Position numbers and translations under genes: made by a program. Shown piece by piece: positions 55,048-64,000 of a stretch of DNA of 64,000 bases. The stretch covers positions 62,001 to 126,000 of the forward strand of contig JAMPEH010000002.1 in NCBI GenBank assembly GCA_023665245.1, read 5' to 3'. The stretch is from Muribaculaceae bacterium (GTDB taxonomy: Bacteria; Pseudomonadota; Alphaproteobacteria; Rs-D84). Every line of letters starts with the position of its first letter. The first letter of the stretch is position 1. The notes beneath the pieces are model-generated. The model was given only the letters and a program-made list of their open reading frames with translations. It did not search any database and was not told the origin of the DNA.

Positions 55048-55851
55048 ATGCAATCAGGGCTTTATATTGTCGGCACGCCGATTGGAAATTTATCAGATAT
55101 GTCGCCACGTGCGATTGATGTGTTGCGAAATGTTGATTTGGTTGCGGCCGAAGATACGCGTGTCTTTGGACGCCTTGCGGCGCATTTTGATATAAAAACG
55201 CCACGTGTGTCTTGTCACGAGCATAATGAACGCGATGTTGTGCCAGAACTGATTGAAAAATTGCAATCAGGGATGTCAATCGCGGCGGTTAGTGACGCCG
55301 GTATGCCGGGGGTCAGTGACCCAGGTTTTCGTCTGGTGCGGGCGGCACGCAGTGCGGGTGTGCCGGTCTATGTTGTGCCGGGGCCGGTGGCTGCGATATC
55401 TGCACTGGTGTTATCTGGATTTCCGACAGACAGATTTACGTTTTGCGGATTCTTTGATGACAAGAAATTGCGTGATGATAATCGTATCCGCCATACGATA
55501 ATTTATTACGAAAGCCCCAATCGCATTATGGCGACGATTGCGGCACTTGCGCGTGTTATGCCGGAACGCAAAATTGCGATTGTTCGCGAAATAACAAAAA
55601 TGTATGAAGAGACTATTATCGGGTATCCGGCGGATTTATTAAACATTGAACCGCCACGCGGGGAAATTGTAATTGTGGTTGGGCCTGCCCCAGAACACAA
55701 GATGACGGAATCTGAGATATCGGAAATTGTAAATGATGTTGTTGGCGCATCAACCAAATCTGCGGCGGCAGAACTGGCGGTGCGTGCTGGTATTTCAAAG
55801 AAAGAGGCATATCGTCGCCTGATTGCAAAGGGGGATGATAATGGCGATTAA
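55048..55851 (+). CDS. rsmI: 16S rRNA 2'-O-ribose C1402 methyltransferase
   Basis: A 267-residue tetrapyrrole-methylase-fold enzyme with the RsmI start YIVGTPIGNLSDMSPRA, then AAEDTR, SDAGMPGVSDPG and ESPNR. ATG 55048 has the ribosome site AAAGGAATT; it overlaps engB by 11 bases. Confidence 0.95.
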   Translation: MQSGLYIVGTPIGNLSDMSPRAIDVLRNVDLVAAEDTRVFGRLAAHFDIKTPRVSCHEHNERDVVPELIEKLQSGMSIAAVSDAGMPGVSDPGFRLVRAARSAGVPVYVVPGPVAAISALVLSGFPTDRFTFCGFFDDKKLRDDNRIRHTIIYYESPNRIMATIAALARVMPERKIAIVREITKMYEETIIGYPADLLNIEPPRGEIVIVVGPAPEHKMTESEISEIVNDVVGASTKSAAAELAVRAGISKKEAYRRLIAKGDDNGD

Positions 55852-56398
55852 ATTTGTTGGCAGTTTTGAAAATGTTAAATCGTTGCCGCGGACTCAGTTT
55901 GCAGAATATGCATTTGTCGGGCGCAGTAATGTTGGTAAATCGTCACTGATTAATGCGATTGTTGGGGCGCCTGTTGCGCGCACGTCAAACACGCCGGGGC
56001 GTACGCAAAGTTTGAATCTGTTTAATATTGACGACAGAATTATGATTGTTGATTTGCCGGGGTATGGTTATGCGCGTGTGTCCAAAGAGCAGGCGGCGGC
56101 GTGGTTGGATAGGCTGGAAGATTATTTGTTAAACCGTCGTCAGTTATCGCGATTATTTGTTTTGATTGATTCGCGTATTGGGGTACGGCCATCTGATTTG
56201 GAATTAATGGATTTCTGTGATGCGCATGGGATTGCGTATCAGGTTGTCTATACCAAAAAAGACAAACGCGTGCGTGAAAAAAATCAGGCGGACATATCGC
56301 ATGAAACGCACGGCGCGATGATTGCAGAAATAATTGAAACATCGGCGGAAAAGAAAATTGGCCTTGAAAAAATAAGGGCGGTAATTGGCATCAAATAA
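55841..56398 (+). CDS. engB: Ribosome-biogenesis GTPase EngB (YsxC/YihA)
   Basis: A 185-residue GTPase: G1 GRSNVGKSS (near residue 27), G2 with NTPGRTQSLN, G3 DLPGYG, G4 TKKDK. It acts in 50S subunit assembly. It is coupled to rsmI on one side and to addB on the other by overlapping reading frames. Confidence 0.95.
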   Translation: MAIKFVGSFENVKSLPRTQFAEYAFVGRSNVGKSSLINAIVGAPVARTSNTPGRTQSLNLFNIDDRIMIVDLPGYGYARVSKEQAAAWLDRLEDYLLNRRQLSRLFVLIDSRIGVRPSDLELMDFCDAHGIAYQVVYTKKDKRVREKNQADISHETHGAMIAEIIETSAEKKIGLEKIRAVIGIK

Positions 56399-58967
56399 CA
56401 ATATCTTTTGTGCGACAAATCCGGCGCGGATTATGGATGCGTTGTGGCGTATGATTGATACGTCGGGTGTTGCGATGTCTGATATGCTGATATTTTTGCC
56501 CAGTCGTCGCGCCGTTCGTTCTGTTGAACGTATGCTGTGTGACAGGGTGGGGCATGCCGTCCTATTACCGCATTTGGTGGCACTGGGCGAAGGAGCGCCG
56601 GATGATGACGTGGATACGGATGCATATTCTGATGATGATGTGATATCTGATGTGGCGCGTGTTGTTGCCGTGGCGCGGTTGTATGCGGCGTCAAATATCG
56701 GGGCAAATATGCGCAGTAATTTATCTGTTGCGCATGATTTGGTGCGTATGGCGGATTATATGGAAAATGAAGGAATTGACATCGCAACCATTAATTGGGA
56801 TGCGATTGTTGATGAAAAATATGCCACGCATTTTCAGCGCAAGGCACAGATACTGAAAATCATATCTGAATTTTTGCCGGCATTTTGCAATGGGCGAAAA
56901 ACGACGGCGCATGCACGAAATGCGGGCATACGGCGATGGATTGAACAGTTGGGAAAATACAAACTGGTTATCGTATGTTCGTCCACAGCCAGTGTTCCTG
57001 CCACATCTGATTTAATGGCGGCGGTGGCGGGGTTGTCATATGGTCGTATTATTTTACCAGGACGGATATCGGGCTGTGTGGCGGACTTTGATTTAGATAC
57101 AAATCCATACAATGCGGAATATAAATTTTTATGCAAGATTGGGGCCACGCCTGATGATGTTATACCGATTGATGTCGGGCCGTCTGCAATTGATTTTATG
57201 AACATAGCATTTGGTAATGATGCGACTGTGCGTGGTAATGCGTCGGATGTGGCGCATTGCCATCTGATTACGTGTGAGCGCGAGGCAGCCGAGGCCGCGG
57301 CCATTGCGGAAATTGCATTTAACGCGCGTGGGCAGAAAAAATCTGTTTTGGTGATAACGCCCGATGCTGCCGGAAATCAGCGTTTGGCAAATGCATTTGC
57401 TGCGCGGAACCTGACGGCGGATTTTTCCGGTGGTCTGTCCGGTGGCCAGACACCTGTGGCGCGTGCGATATTAAATGAATTTGACCGTTGGATTGAATCT
57501 GGGGATAATACGTTTGATAAACTATATCTGGCAAATGATTGTGATTTAATGCAGACGATAATCGCGATTGTCGATCGTGACGCGGTCACATTTACACCCC
57601 AGTTTGATGTTTCGGATGCGGCATCACGTCAGATATGGACGGCGATTGAACAGTTATCAATTGCGGTGAAAAATATCGGTATGTCGTTAAATACACGTGA
57701 TGCGCGTGATTTGTTGGCAGATGTGTTTTCAACTGTGACAGTGCGTGGTGCGCAAAATGAAAATGCAGATGTTGTTGTGTTGGGTACAATTGAATCACGT
57801 ATGCAGACCGCAGATGTTGTTATATTGTCTGGTCTGAACGATGGGATGTTCCCGGCACGTGGGTATGAAAACAATTGGCTGCCGCGCAGTGCGGCCAGAC
57901 AAATCGGACTGCCGTCGCCTGATAGAAAAGTATCACTGATGGCGCTGGATTTTATGAATCTGTCATGTGGACGGGATGTTTATTGGACGCGATGCGCGTC
58001 AGCAGGTGGTACAGAAAAAACAGAATCACGATTTTTATCCCGTGTCGCGGTGGCGGGTGGCGCATATGATGCCATCACAGAACGTGAAATTTTGCCATAT
58101 GATATTGATACTGGTCGCGCAATTATGGATGTGGTGCATATGGCGGATGTTGCAGATGCAGAACCGTTAGACTATGCCGCGCCGTGTCCGCCGGCAGACT
58201 GGTCAGATGTATATGTGACGCGGTTGGAATTACTGATTCATAATCCATACGCGTTCTATGCGGCGCATATATTGAAATTGCATCCTGTGGATGATTATTG
58301 GGATACGCCACTGGCTGCAGATTTTGGAACCCTGGTTCATGATGTAATTGAAAAATGTGCCAAAATAAAAAATCTGACACCAGATATTTTGATCAATGCG
58401 CTGGACAGGGCAGCGGTGGCAAAAATTGGGGCGGATAATATTGTGTTTGATTTTTGGCATCGGCGGTTTGTTGGATTTGCGCAGACTGTTGTTGATGAAA
58501 TAAAATTGCATCCAGATATGGAATTTGAAATCGCCGGCAAAATAGATGTGTATCTGGATGATGATAAAAAAATTAAACGTACCGTACGTGCACGTGCAGA
58601 TGGTGTATGGGATGGGGGCGTTATGGATATCAAGACGGGTACAATTCCGACATCAGCACAATTCAAAGACGGCACCATGCCACAATTACCGTTAGAGGCA
58701 TTAATGCATATTCAGGGTGGTTTTTGTGGAAACGTTTTGCCAAACCCAAATCCCCAAATGCGTTTCTTGCAATTGCAGAAAAAGAACGTTCGCAGTGTTG
58801 AAGTCCCGCGCATGATAAAAGATATTGATGTTATTCAGGCGGCATATGACAAGGCGGCCGATGTATTTCGTATATATTCGGCCGGTAATACACCCTATGA
58901 ATACAGACCTACCAAGGGTTCTGTTAAATATCATGCATGGGATGATTTGGCACGGGTTGACGATTAA
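56385..58967 (+). CDS. addB: Double-strand break repair protein AddB
   Basis: An 860-residue protein, helicase-like in front (LIFLPSRRAVRSVERML; SVLVITPDAAGNQRLANAF; ILSGLNDGMFPAR) with a C-terminal PD-(D/E)XK nuclease (FGTLVHDVIEKC; VRARADGVWDGGVMDIKTG). This is the alphaproteobacterial AddB; its partner AddA is not in the window and does not follow directly. The TTG at 56385 overlaps engB by 14 bases; the ATG at 56433 is a less likely start because it would lose conserved residues. Confidence 0.85.
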   Translation: MASNNNIFCATNPARIMDALWRMIDTSGVAMSDMLIFLPSRRAVRSVERMLCDRVGHAVLLPHLVALGEGAPDDDVDTDAYSDDDVISDVARVVAVARLYAASNIGANMRSNLSVAHDLVRMADYMENEGIDIATINWDAIVDEKYATHFQRKAQILKIISEFLPAFCNGRKTTAHARNAGIRRWIEQLGKYKLVIVCSSTASVPATSDLMAAVAGLSYGRIILPGRISGCVADFDLDTNPYNAEYKFLCKIGATPDDVIPIDVGPSAIDFMNIAFGNDATVRGNASDVAHCHLITCEREAAEAAAIAEIAFNARGQKKSVLVITPDAAGNQRLANAFAARNLTADFSGGLSGGQTPVARAILNEFDRWIESGDNTFDKLYLANDCDLMQTIIAIVDRDAVTFTPQFDVSDAASRQIWTAIEQLSIAVKNIGMSLNTRDARDLLADVFSTVTVRGAQNENADVVVLGTIESRMQTADVVILSGLNDGMFPARGYENNWLPRSAARQIGLPSPDRKVSLMALDFMNLSCGRDVYWTRCASAGGTEKTESRFLSRVAVAGGAYDAITEREILPYDIDTGRAIMDVVHMADVADAEPLDYAAPCPPADWSDVYVTRLELLIHNPYAFYAAHILKLHPVDDYWDTPLAADFGTLVHDVIEKCAKIKNLTPDILINALDRAAVAKIGADNIVFDFWHRRFVGFAQTVVDEIKLHPDMEFEIAGKIDVYLDDDKKIKRTVRARADGVWDGGVMDIKTGTIPTSAQFKDGTMPQLPLEALMHIQGGFCGNVLPNPNPQMRFLQLQKKNVRSVEVPRMIKDIDVIQAAYDKAADVFRIYSAGNTPYEYRPTKGSVKYHAWDDLARVDD

Positions 58968-58970
58968 AAA

Positions 58971-58995
58971 AACGCCGTGTGGCGTTTTTTTTTTT
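58971..58995 (+). terminator. Terminator of addB
   Basis: Stem AACGCC/GGCGTT with loop GTGT and an 11-base T-run. Confidence 0.9.
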
Positions 58996-59024
58996 AGTGA
59001 AGATAGTAGGTAGAAGAGTATAGG

Positions 59025-59795
59025 TTATTTGATACTTAACATTAATCCACAATGGTCTGTTGGTTTGTCTGCCAGGCGTGGGGTCAGGTCAATTTCACAT
59101 GCTTTAATCTCTTGCATTGCGGCATGGTTTGCCAAGAAATAGTCCAAACGCAGGCCTTGCTTTTTACCAATAGTGTCGCCACCACGATATCCGTACCATG
59201 TGTAATCTATATCGTTGGGGTGCATCGTGCGCCATACGTCCTGCCAACCCATATCAATCCAGGATTGCATAACAGCACGTGCGGCCGGCGCGGCAATTGC
59301 AATTCCGACATAGTTTGCAGGTTTCCATACATCACGGTCTGTCAGCGCAACATTAAAGTCACCACCGATTATGACGGATTCTGGTGAATTTGTGTATTGT
59401 TCAATATACTTTGTAAATGCGGCCATCCAATCCATTTTGTATGGGAATTTTGGTGAATCAATTGTGTCGCCGTTTGGCATGTATACGTTTATCAGACGGA
59501 TGCGGCCGTCAATAACGCACTCTATAAATCGCGCATTTACGTCCGGATATGTCGGCAGGCCCAATGTTACGTCTTCTATTGAATATTTTGAAAATACGGC
59601 GACACCGTTCCAACTTTTTTGGCCAAAAACCTTTACATTATAGCCATATTCATCAAACAGGTTGTGTGGAAAACTGGCTGTTTCTACTTTTAGTTCTTGG
59701 ACCATGATTGTGTCATATTCGCCAGAACGTAAAATGTCGATAAAACTGGCCGCATGGGCGCGTATAGAGTTGATGTTAAGTGTAAGTATTTTCAT
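59025..59795 (-). CDS. xthA: Exodeoxyribonuclease III (AP endonuclease)
   Basis: A 256-residue enzyme: LNINSIRAH, QELKVE with the metal-binding Glu, RLINVYMPNG, GGDFNVAL and the catalytic PTDHCGL near the end. It cuts at abasic sites left by glycosylases such as Ung. Convergent with addB, divergent from the ligase gene. Confidence 0.95.
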   Translation of the reverse strand: MKILTLNINSIRAHAASFIDILRSGEYDTIMVQELKVETASFPHNLFDEYGYNVKVFGQKSWNGVAVFSKYSIEDVTLGLPTYPDVNARFIECVIDGRIRLINVYMPNGDTIDSPKFPYKMDWMAAFTKYIEQYTNSPESVIIGGDFNVALTDRDVWKPANYVGIAIAAPAARAVMQSWIDMGWQDVWRTMHPNDIDYTWYGYRGGDTIGKKQGLRLDYFLANHAAMQEIKACEIDLTPRLADKPTDHCGLMLSIK

Positions 59796-59865
59796 ATTTG
59801 CAATCCATTGTTTTCAGAAGTATAATAATCCCAGTCCAATATAAAAACAACAAGGATTTTTTATT

Positions 59866-61446
59866 ATGAATATGTATCAGTTGTTGGAAAAGGCGGTCGC
59901 AACATGGCCAGATAATTTGTTCTTGGTGCGCGAAGGTGTAACTTTTTCAGCATTTATTGAAGATGTTAAGGCGCGCGCGGCATCATTGCATGCGGCGGGT
60001 GTTAAGCGTGGTGATGTAGTTGGTATCTTGTCACACAATATTCCGCAGTTTCCATTAACATTGTTTGCAGTGTGGTATCTGGGTGGAACGGTGTTATTAC
60101 TGGATACGAATTTGACACCATTTGAATATGATAATATGACGGCAACAACTGATTGCCATATCGTATGTGCAGAAAAGTCATTTTTCTATAAAACAGATAA
60201 GTTTAAATTTTTTGATATCACTAAAAAAGATGGCAAACAAAATCCAGACTTGTCACCAGCGGCACTGGAATCATTAGATGTTGCAACATTGTCATTTACA
60301 TCTGGTTCAACTGGTACGCCAAAGGTTGTGCCATTAACACACTTTAATTTAATCGAGTGTGCAAATTCGCTGGATGATATGCGTGACTATATCCATCCGG
60401 GTGAAATTATGTACGGATTTCTGCCGATGTATCATATTTTTGGATTTGCAGTTGAAATATTGGCAGGACTGCATTTTGGGGTCGGTATGTTGTTGCAGCC
60501 GACAGTTAATCCAAAAGAAATTATGGCGGACTTTAAAGAATTCCGTCCACATGCAATTCCGGCGGTGCCTCGTTTGTTCGAGGTTATCAGAAATCGTATC
60601 ATCGACCAGATAAAGGCACAGCATAAATGGTGGCTGGCGTCATTGGTGCTGAAATACGGCAAGATAATGAATAAAATTGGTTTGGGATTCTTGGTTAAAA
60701 AAGTTCAAGACCCAGTGCGTGCAATATTTGGTGGACGTGTGTCATTACTGATTGCCGGTGGTGCCGCAACCAAGCCAGAGGTTGAAACATTCTATGAACG
60801 TTTGGGAATGCGATTTATCCAGGGATATGGTTTGACCGAAACAGTTGGGCCAATCTGTATTTCAAAGCATAATAAAAAGCGTATCCCGTTTGCATTTGGC
60901 GCGCCGACAACAAACAATGAATGTGAAATCCGCGACATGAACGAAGACGGTGTCGGTGTTCTGTGGTTGCGTGGTCACCAGGTGTTTGGTGGATACCTGA
61001 ATAACCCGGGTGTAAATGAAACTGTGTTTGATGAACGTGGTTTCTTTAATACCGGTGATATGGTATCGATGGATAAAAACGGTGAATTGCACTTTGCCGG
61101 CCGCAAAAAGCAGGTGATTGTTTTGGATTCTGGTAAAAATGTTTATCCTGACGAATTGGAAGCATTGTTTATGGAAATTCCGGGCGTTAAAAATGTCGCC
61201 GTGTTTGAGCACAAGGTCAAAGACAAAACGGTCACATACGGTGTATTCAGTGTCGAAGACGGCATGACGATTGAAGCACTGGGGGCGGCGGTTGCAAATG
61301 CAAACAAAAAGGTCGCCAGTTATAAGTGGGTGACACACTTTGCAATGACAACGGATGAATTACCGATGACCAGTACGCAAAAGGTTAAACACCATGTCGT
61401 GCGTCAAAATCTGATAGAAGGTAAATATCCAATTCGCAAAGAATAA
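59866..61446 (+). CDS. AMP-forming acyl-CoA ligase-like enzyme
   Basis: A 526-residue adenylate-forming enzyme. The P-loop TSGSTGTPKVVPLTH (near residue 147), the YGLTETVGP motif, FFNTGDM and GRKKQVIVLDSGKNVYPDELE, with the C-terminal Lys near STQKVKHHVVR. The nearest groups are long-chain fatty-acyl-CoA synthetases; substrate not certain. Ends before a strong terminator. Confidence 0.85.
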   Translation: MNMYQLLEKAVATWPDNLFLVREGVTFSAFIEDVKARAASLHAAGVKRGDVVGILSHNIPQFPLTLFAVWYLGGTVLLLDTNLTPFEYDNMTATTDCHIVCAEKSFFYKTDKFKFFDITKKDGKQNPDLSPAALESLDVATLSFTSGSTGTPKVVPLTHFNLIECANSLDDMRDYIHPGEIMYGFLPMYHIFGFAVEILAGLHFGVGMLLQPTVNPKEIMADFKEFRPHAIPAVPRLFEVIRNRIIDQIKAQHKWWLASLVLKYGKIMNKIGLGFLVKKVQDPVRAIFGGRVSLLIAGGAATKPEVETFYERLGMRFIQGYGLTETVGPICISKHNKKRIPFAFGAPTTNNECEIRDMNEDGVGVLWLRGHQVFGGYLNNPGVNETVFDERGFFNTGDMVSMDKNGELHFAGRKKQVIVLDSGKNVYPDELEALFMEIPGVKNVAVFEHKVKDKTVTYGVFSVEDGMTIEALGAAVANANKKVASYKWVTHFAMTTDELPMTSTQKVKHHVVRQNLIEGKYPIRKE

Positions 61447-61450
61447 TAAA

Positions 61451-61478
61451 AATGCCCCGAATGGGGCGTTTTTTTTGT
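61451..61478 (+). terminator. Terminator of the acyl-CoA ligase gene
   Basis: Stem AATGCCCC/GGGGCGTT with T-run. Confidence 0.9.
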
Positions 61479-61570
61479 GACCTTTTTTATGATGTTGCAT
61501 GGGACGGAATTCTTTGATATAATTATTTTGATAATATCTGGTATAGGGAGAGAGATTTAAGGATAACAAA

Positions 61571-61924
61571 ATGAAACAAATTCTGGGGTTTGCATTGTTT
61601 GTATTTGTTTGTGCAACGGGTGTGTCTGTTGCGGATATTCCATCTGTGGATTTTGTTGATGGGCGTTTATCGCAGTTGTCTGATGTTGTTGATACCAAGG
61701 CGGATGATGCGGCGGTTATGCATTTGATGGGTGATGAAGAAATCGCGGGTGCGAAAACTTTTTCTGGCACGGTGACATTGGGTACGGCGGTTGCGGACGC
61801 GTCAAACGATAATCAGGTTGCGACAACCAAATGGACAAACGACAGGGTGGCATCTGCCAAGGGTGATATTCCCGTTGGCGGCAAGGATTCAACAACGTTT
61901 ACCAAGATTTGGATAGAAGAATAA
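61571..61924 (+). CDS. Short secreted protein with phage-fibre-like motif
   Basis: A 117-residue protein with a signal peptide (about residues 1-21), followed by DFVDGRLSQLSDVVDTKAD and, near residue 70, the pattern ASNDNQVATTKWTNDRV. That pattern is typical of the collar part of phage tail-fibre proteins, in which VATT-x-W is repeated; here it appears once on an exported host-like protein. Ribosome site AAGGA. Function unknown. Confidence 0.6.
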   Translation: MKQILGFALFVFVCATGVSVADIPSVDFVDGRLSQLSDVVDTKADDAAVMHLMGDEEIAGAKTFSGTVTLGTAVADASNDNQVATTKWTNDRVASAKGDIPVGGKDSTTFTKIWIEE

Positions 61925-61929
61925 GAAAA

Positions 61930-61949
61930 AACGCCGAGAGGCGTTTTTT
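61930..61949 (+). terminator. Terminator after the short secreted protein
   Basis: Stem AACGCC/GGCGTT followed by TTTT. A weak relative of the four-helix-bundle element repeat follows at 61948-61982. Confidence 0.85.
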
Positions 61950-61988
61950 CAAATAACAATTAGCAAAGAACAAATAATAATTATTTGA

Positions 61989-62798
61989 TTATTCAATATT
62001 GTATTTAAACTGACCGGTGCCAGAATTATAAAAGAATTTGTTTGAAACCGTGTCATAGAATGTGGGTGTATCGGCAGCGTCAAGGACGGGTATCAGGTTC
62101 ATAATCAGTGTGTCGTTTCGCCAAAAACGGGCATAATATACGCGTCCCATAAATTTTCGTGAATCTGTTTTTGAATTAAATGTGACCGCCCCCAGGGATA
62201 AATTGTTTGTTGTTGGTGTTTCGGACAGTGTCGGTATATTTTCTATTGTTTTGTCGTTTACAGTGAGGGTGTCATTGTACCAGCGTATTGTTTGTGGCGT
62301 ATCATCTACGATTATTTCTGTGTATGTATGGTTGCCGAATGCGGTCAAAATATGTGGCGCACCATCACAATAGTTTGTTGCATTTGTGTACCATACCAGG
62401 TATTGTCCGTTTTTTATCAGGCCCGTAAGGCCACTGCGTGCGCCCAGCAGACAGCCGTCATGATTTGGGACTGTATTATCCATCCAGGCTTTTATTTCGA
62501 ATTGCAGTTCGGCAGATGGTGGAAATCCCAAATCAATATGTTGTGAGCCATCAAAATATAAATAGTCCAGAACTGTTATTCCGATGTTATATTTTGTTTC
62601 GTTATATATGGTGCAAAGTTTACAGGTTGAATTCTGCGACATCGGTGTGTAAACAATTTTATCGCCGATGGCGGCTGCTAAACTAGGGGTGGTGGTTTTG
62701 TGTGGTGTTAACAGGATTTTCTTGTCGCCAATATGTAAAAATGCGCCATGTGCTGAAATGGTGTATATATATAATATAAATATTATAAATTTTTTCAT
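61989..62798 (-). CDS. Secreted LamG/concanavalin-like protein
   Basis: A 269-residue protein from the ATG at 62798 with a signal peptide (KFIIFILYIYTISAHGA). From about residue 85 it has the LamG-type beta-sandwich pattern seen in gut phage and surface proteins: FDGSQHIDLGF, then LLGARSG, then FMGRVYYARFWRNDTLIMNLIPVLD and FYDTVSNKFFYNSGTGQF. Such domains bind sugars or proteins. An in-frame start at 62870 would lie inside leader RNA copy 5, so it is rejected. Confidence 0.7.
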   Translation of the reverse strand: MKKFIIFILYIYTISAHGAFLHIGDKKILLTPHKTTTPSLAAAIGDKIVYTPMSQNSTCKLCTIYNETKYNIGITVLDYLYFDGSQHIDLGFPPSAELQFEIKAWMDNTVPNHDGCLLGARSGLTGLIKNGQYLVWYTNATNYCDGAPHILTAFGNHTYTEIIVDDTPQTIRWYNDTLTVNDKTIENIPTLSETPTTNNLSLGAVTFNSKTDSRKFMGRVYYARFWRNDTLIMNLIPVLDAADTPTFYDTVSNKFFYNSGTGQFKYNIE

Positions 62799-62821
62799 GT
62801 TTTGTACTGTTTTTTCCTGTG

Positions 62822-63058
62822 AAAAAAAAACCGTCACATGGAAATGACGGTCGGGTATTTTCAAGGTCATAATCTGAATGACTCTGTGGTTTTTAATTAT
62901 GTTAAAATTTATTGTATAGCCACAGATACCCGACCCAAAATGTTAGGTCAGGAAAAAACAGTGCGAACACATCGGTGTACGCTGTGGATGACGATGCCAT
63001 TCGCACCGCAGATTATGGGTCTTGAAAACCCCGAACCCCAAATCCCTTTGTGGTTCAT
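62822..63058 (-). promoter_or_regulatory. Pseudoknotted leader RNA, copy 5 (minus strand)
   Basis: Read on the - strand: hairpin 1 with loop GGGA (63056-63035), hairpin 2 GGGGTTTTCAAGACCC (63032-63017), A ATAATCTG (63016-63009), b0 62952-62946, B GGTCGGGTAT (62935-62926), A' CAGATTAT (62876-62869, 8 bp perfect), B' ATACCCGACC (62858-62849, 10 bp perfect), terminator hairpin CCGTCA/TGACGG (62850-62831) and nine T. A -10-like TATACA lies about 10 bases before hairpin 1. Leads into the LamG-like gene. Confidence 0.8.
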
Positions 63059-63110
63059 GTTAATTGTATAACAAAGGATTAATAAAATCTATGTTAAATT
63101 ATTCGGGTGT

Positions 63111-64000
63111 TTATTTCCCCAAACACAATTGTCCGAATGTTGCGTCCAGTACATCGGTGGCGGTAATTGTTCCGAGGATTTTGCCAATGTTGTCAGCGGC
63201 GCGACGTGTGTGTTCGGTAAATATGTCATAGTTGCTGCTTGACAAATCCAGTGCGTTTTTTAACTCAATCGCCGCGTCGGTCAACAGGCGACGTGTTCGA
63301 TTATTAATTGCAACCTGGGATTCTGTCGTATCCAAATCGTGATGGATTTTATCCCGTATTGCGTTCATTAAATTATTTATGCCATTGCCTGTTTTGGCAG
63401 ATGTATAAATAATGTTTTCTGATGTCTTTTCAGATAATAAATCTGATTTGTTAATAACGATTATTTGATTTGGTTGATAATTTACTTTAACTTCTGTGGT
63501 AAATACACGGATAACTAAATCAGCGTTTTGTATTTCGTTATTTGTGCGTTCAATACCGATTTTTTCAATTGTGTCGACTGCGTCATCACGCAGTCCAGCG
63601 GTGTCTGATAAATTGACAAAATATCCATCAATATCCAGATTCACAGACACAACATCACGTGTCGTGCCAGGGACATCGGATACGATTGCGCGGTTTGAAC
63701 CGACGATGCGATTGAATATTGATGATTTGCCGACGTTTGGTTCGCCCACCAATACGATATTGTATCCGCCCCGTATTGCGCGTGCGCGGTGTGCATTATT
63801 TAATGCGGTTGTGATTTCGTTATACAGTTTTTCGGTGCGCGTGCGCAATGTATCGCCAATATTTTGGGGCAGGTCGTCTGGTTCATAATCCAAAATGGCG
63901 GCTGCATATGCGGAAATTTCAATCATCTGATTGCGCCAAGCGGTGTAAATACGACTGTCGGTACCGGTCATTGATTGCAATGCTGTCTGACGTTGTTTAT
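63111..64000 (-). CDS. mnmE: tRNA modification GTPase MnmE, C-terminal part (partial)
   Basis: The frame stays open past the right edge (codons upstream of 63980 are in frame), so about 297 C-terminal residues are seen. G domain: GEPNVGKSS, DVPGTTRD, DTAGLR, NKSD; a helical domain follows, and the protein ends CLGK, the C-x-G-K end needed for catalysis. With MnmG it makes cmnm5U at wobble position 34 of tRNAs. Confidence 0.95.
   Translation of the reverse strand, partial: KQRQTALQSMTGTDSRIYTAWRNQMIEISAYAAAILDYEPDDLPQNIGDTLRTRTEKLYNEITTALNNAHRARAIRGGYNIVLVGEPNVGKSSIFNRIVGSNRAIVSDVPGTTRDVVSVNLDIDGYFVNLSDTAGLRDDAVDTIEKIGIERTNNEIQNADLVIRVFTTEVKVNYQPNQIIVINKSDLLSEKTSENIIYTSAKTGNGINNLMNAIRDKIHHDLDTTESQVAINNRTRRLLTDAAIELKNALDLSSSNYDIFTEHTRRAADNIGKILGTITATDVLDATFGQLCLGK

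Overview
The window reads as chromosome from an AT-leaning, probably host-associated alphaproteobacterium. I base this on the linked ftsQ-ftsA, the LolDE lipoprotein exporter, the AddB form of double-strand-break nuclease, a Slam-type surface lipoprotein exporter, lipid A and AsmA envelope genes, and many short signal-peptide proteins without known relatives. The genetic code looks standard (TGA, TAA and TAG all end genes). There is no rRNA and no CRISPR array. The genus cannot be told from the sequence alone.

Layout. 1-4.1 kb: end of a type IVb (R64 thin-pilus-like) operon, pilO-P-Q-R. 4.1-5.3 kb: a four-helix-bundle gene inside ~31-bp inverted repeats, then a structured leader RNA and a small membrane protein. 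5.3-19.7 kb: gyrB, a glycosylase-like gene and ung, ftsQ with an ftsA fused to a complete ribulose-phosphate 3-epimerase, a secretin-like lipoprotein, lolE-lolD, and an operon of Cys-rich envelope proteins. 19.8-25.5 kb: tRNA-Gly and tRNA-Tyr, duplicated tRNA-end and ung-end fragments, a small HTH mini-element, a double-ArsR locus, a Slam plus surface lipoprotein pair, tRNA-Met. 25.7-39.4 kb: a PagL-like lipid A deacylase, tRNA-Thr, aspS behind a T-box-like leader, AsmA, uvrB, tsaE, and three envelope/secreted genes with the same pseudoknotted leader RNA. 39.6-50.4 kb: a type I restriction-modification island with RhuM, two HEPN-signature proteins, an extra half-specificity subunit and a YgjP-type metallopeptidase, bracketed by repeats related to the region downstream of tRNA-Tyr. 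50.4-64 kb: a DNA alkyltransferase, a metallothionein-like mini-gene, a MoxR ATPase and partner, an LpoA-like lipoprotein, rsmI-engB-addB, xthA, an AMP-forming ligase, a LamG-like secreted protein with a fifth copy of the leader RNA, and the 3' part of mnmE.

The strongest undescribed signal is a leader-RNA family with five copies here (4561, 26474, 31208, 37561 on +, and 63058 on -). Each has the same plan: two short 5' hairpins, strand A, a hairpin whose 3' arm is strand B, then A' and B' forming an interleaved A-B-A'-B' pseudoknot, then a terminator-like hairpin with a T-run, then the ribosome-binding site of an envelope or secreted gene. Because the 5' arm of B's own hairpin repeats B', B can pair with either side, as in a switch. 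Other standouts are the FtsA-epimerase fusion and a canonical T-box motif with an Asp-compatible discriminator pairing upstream of aspS.
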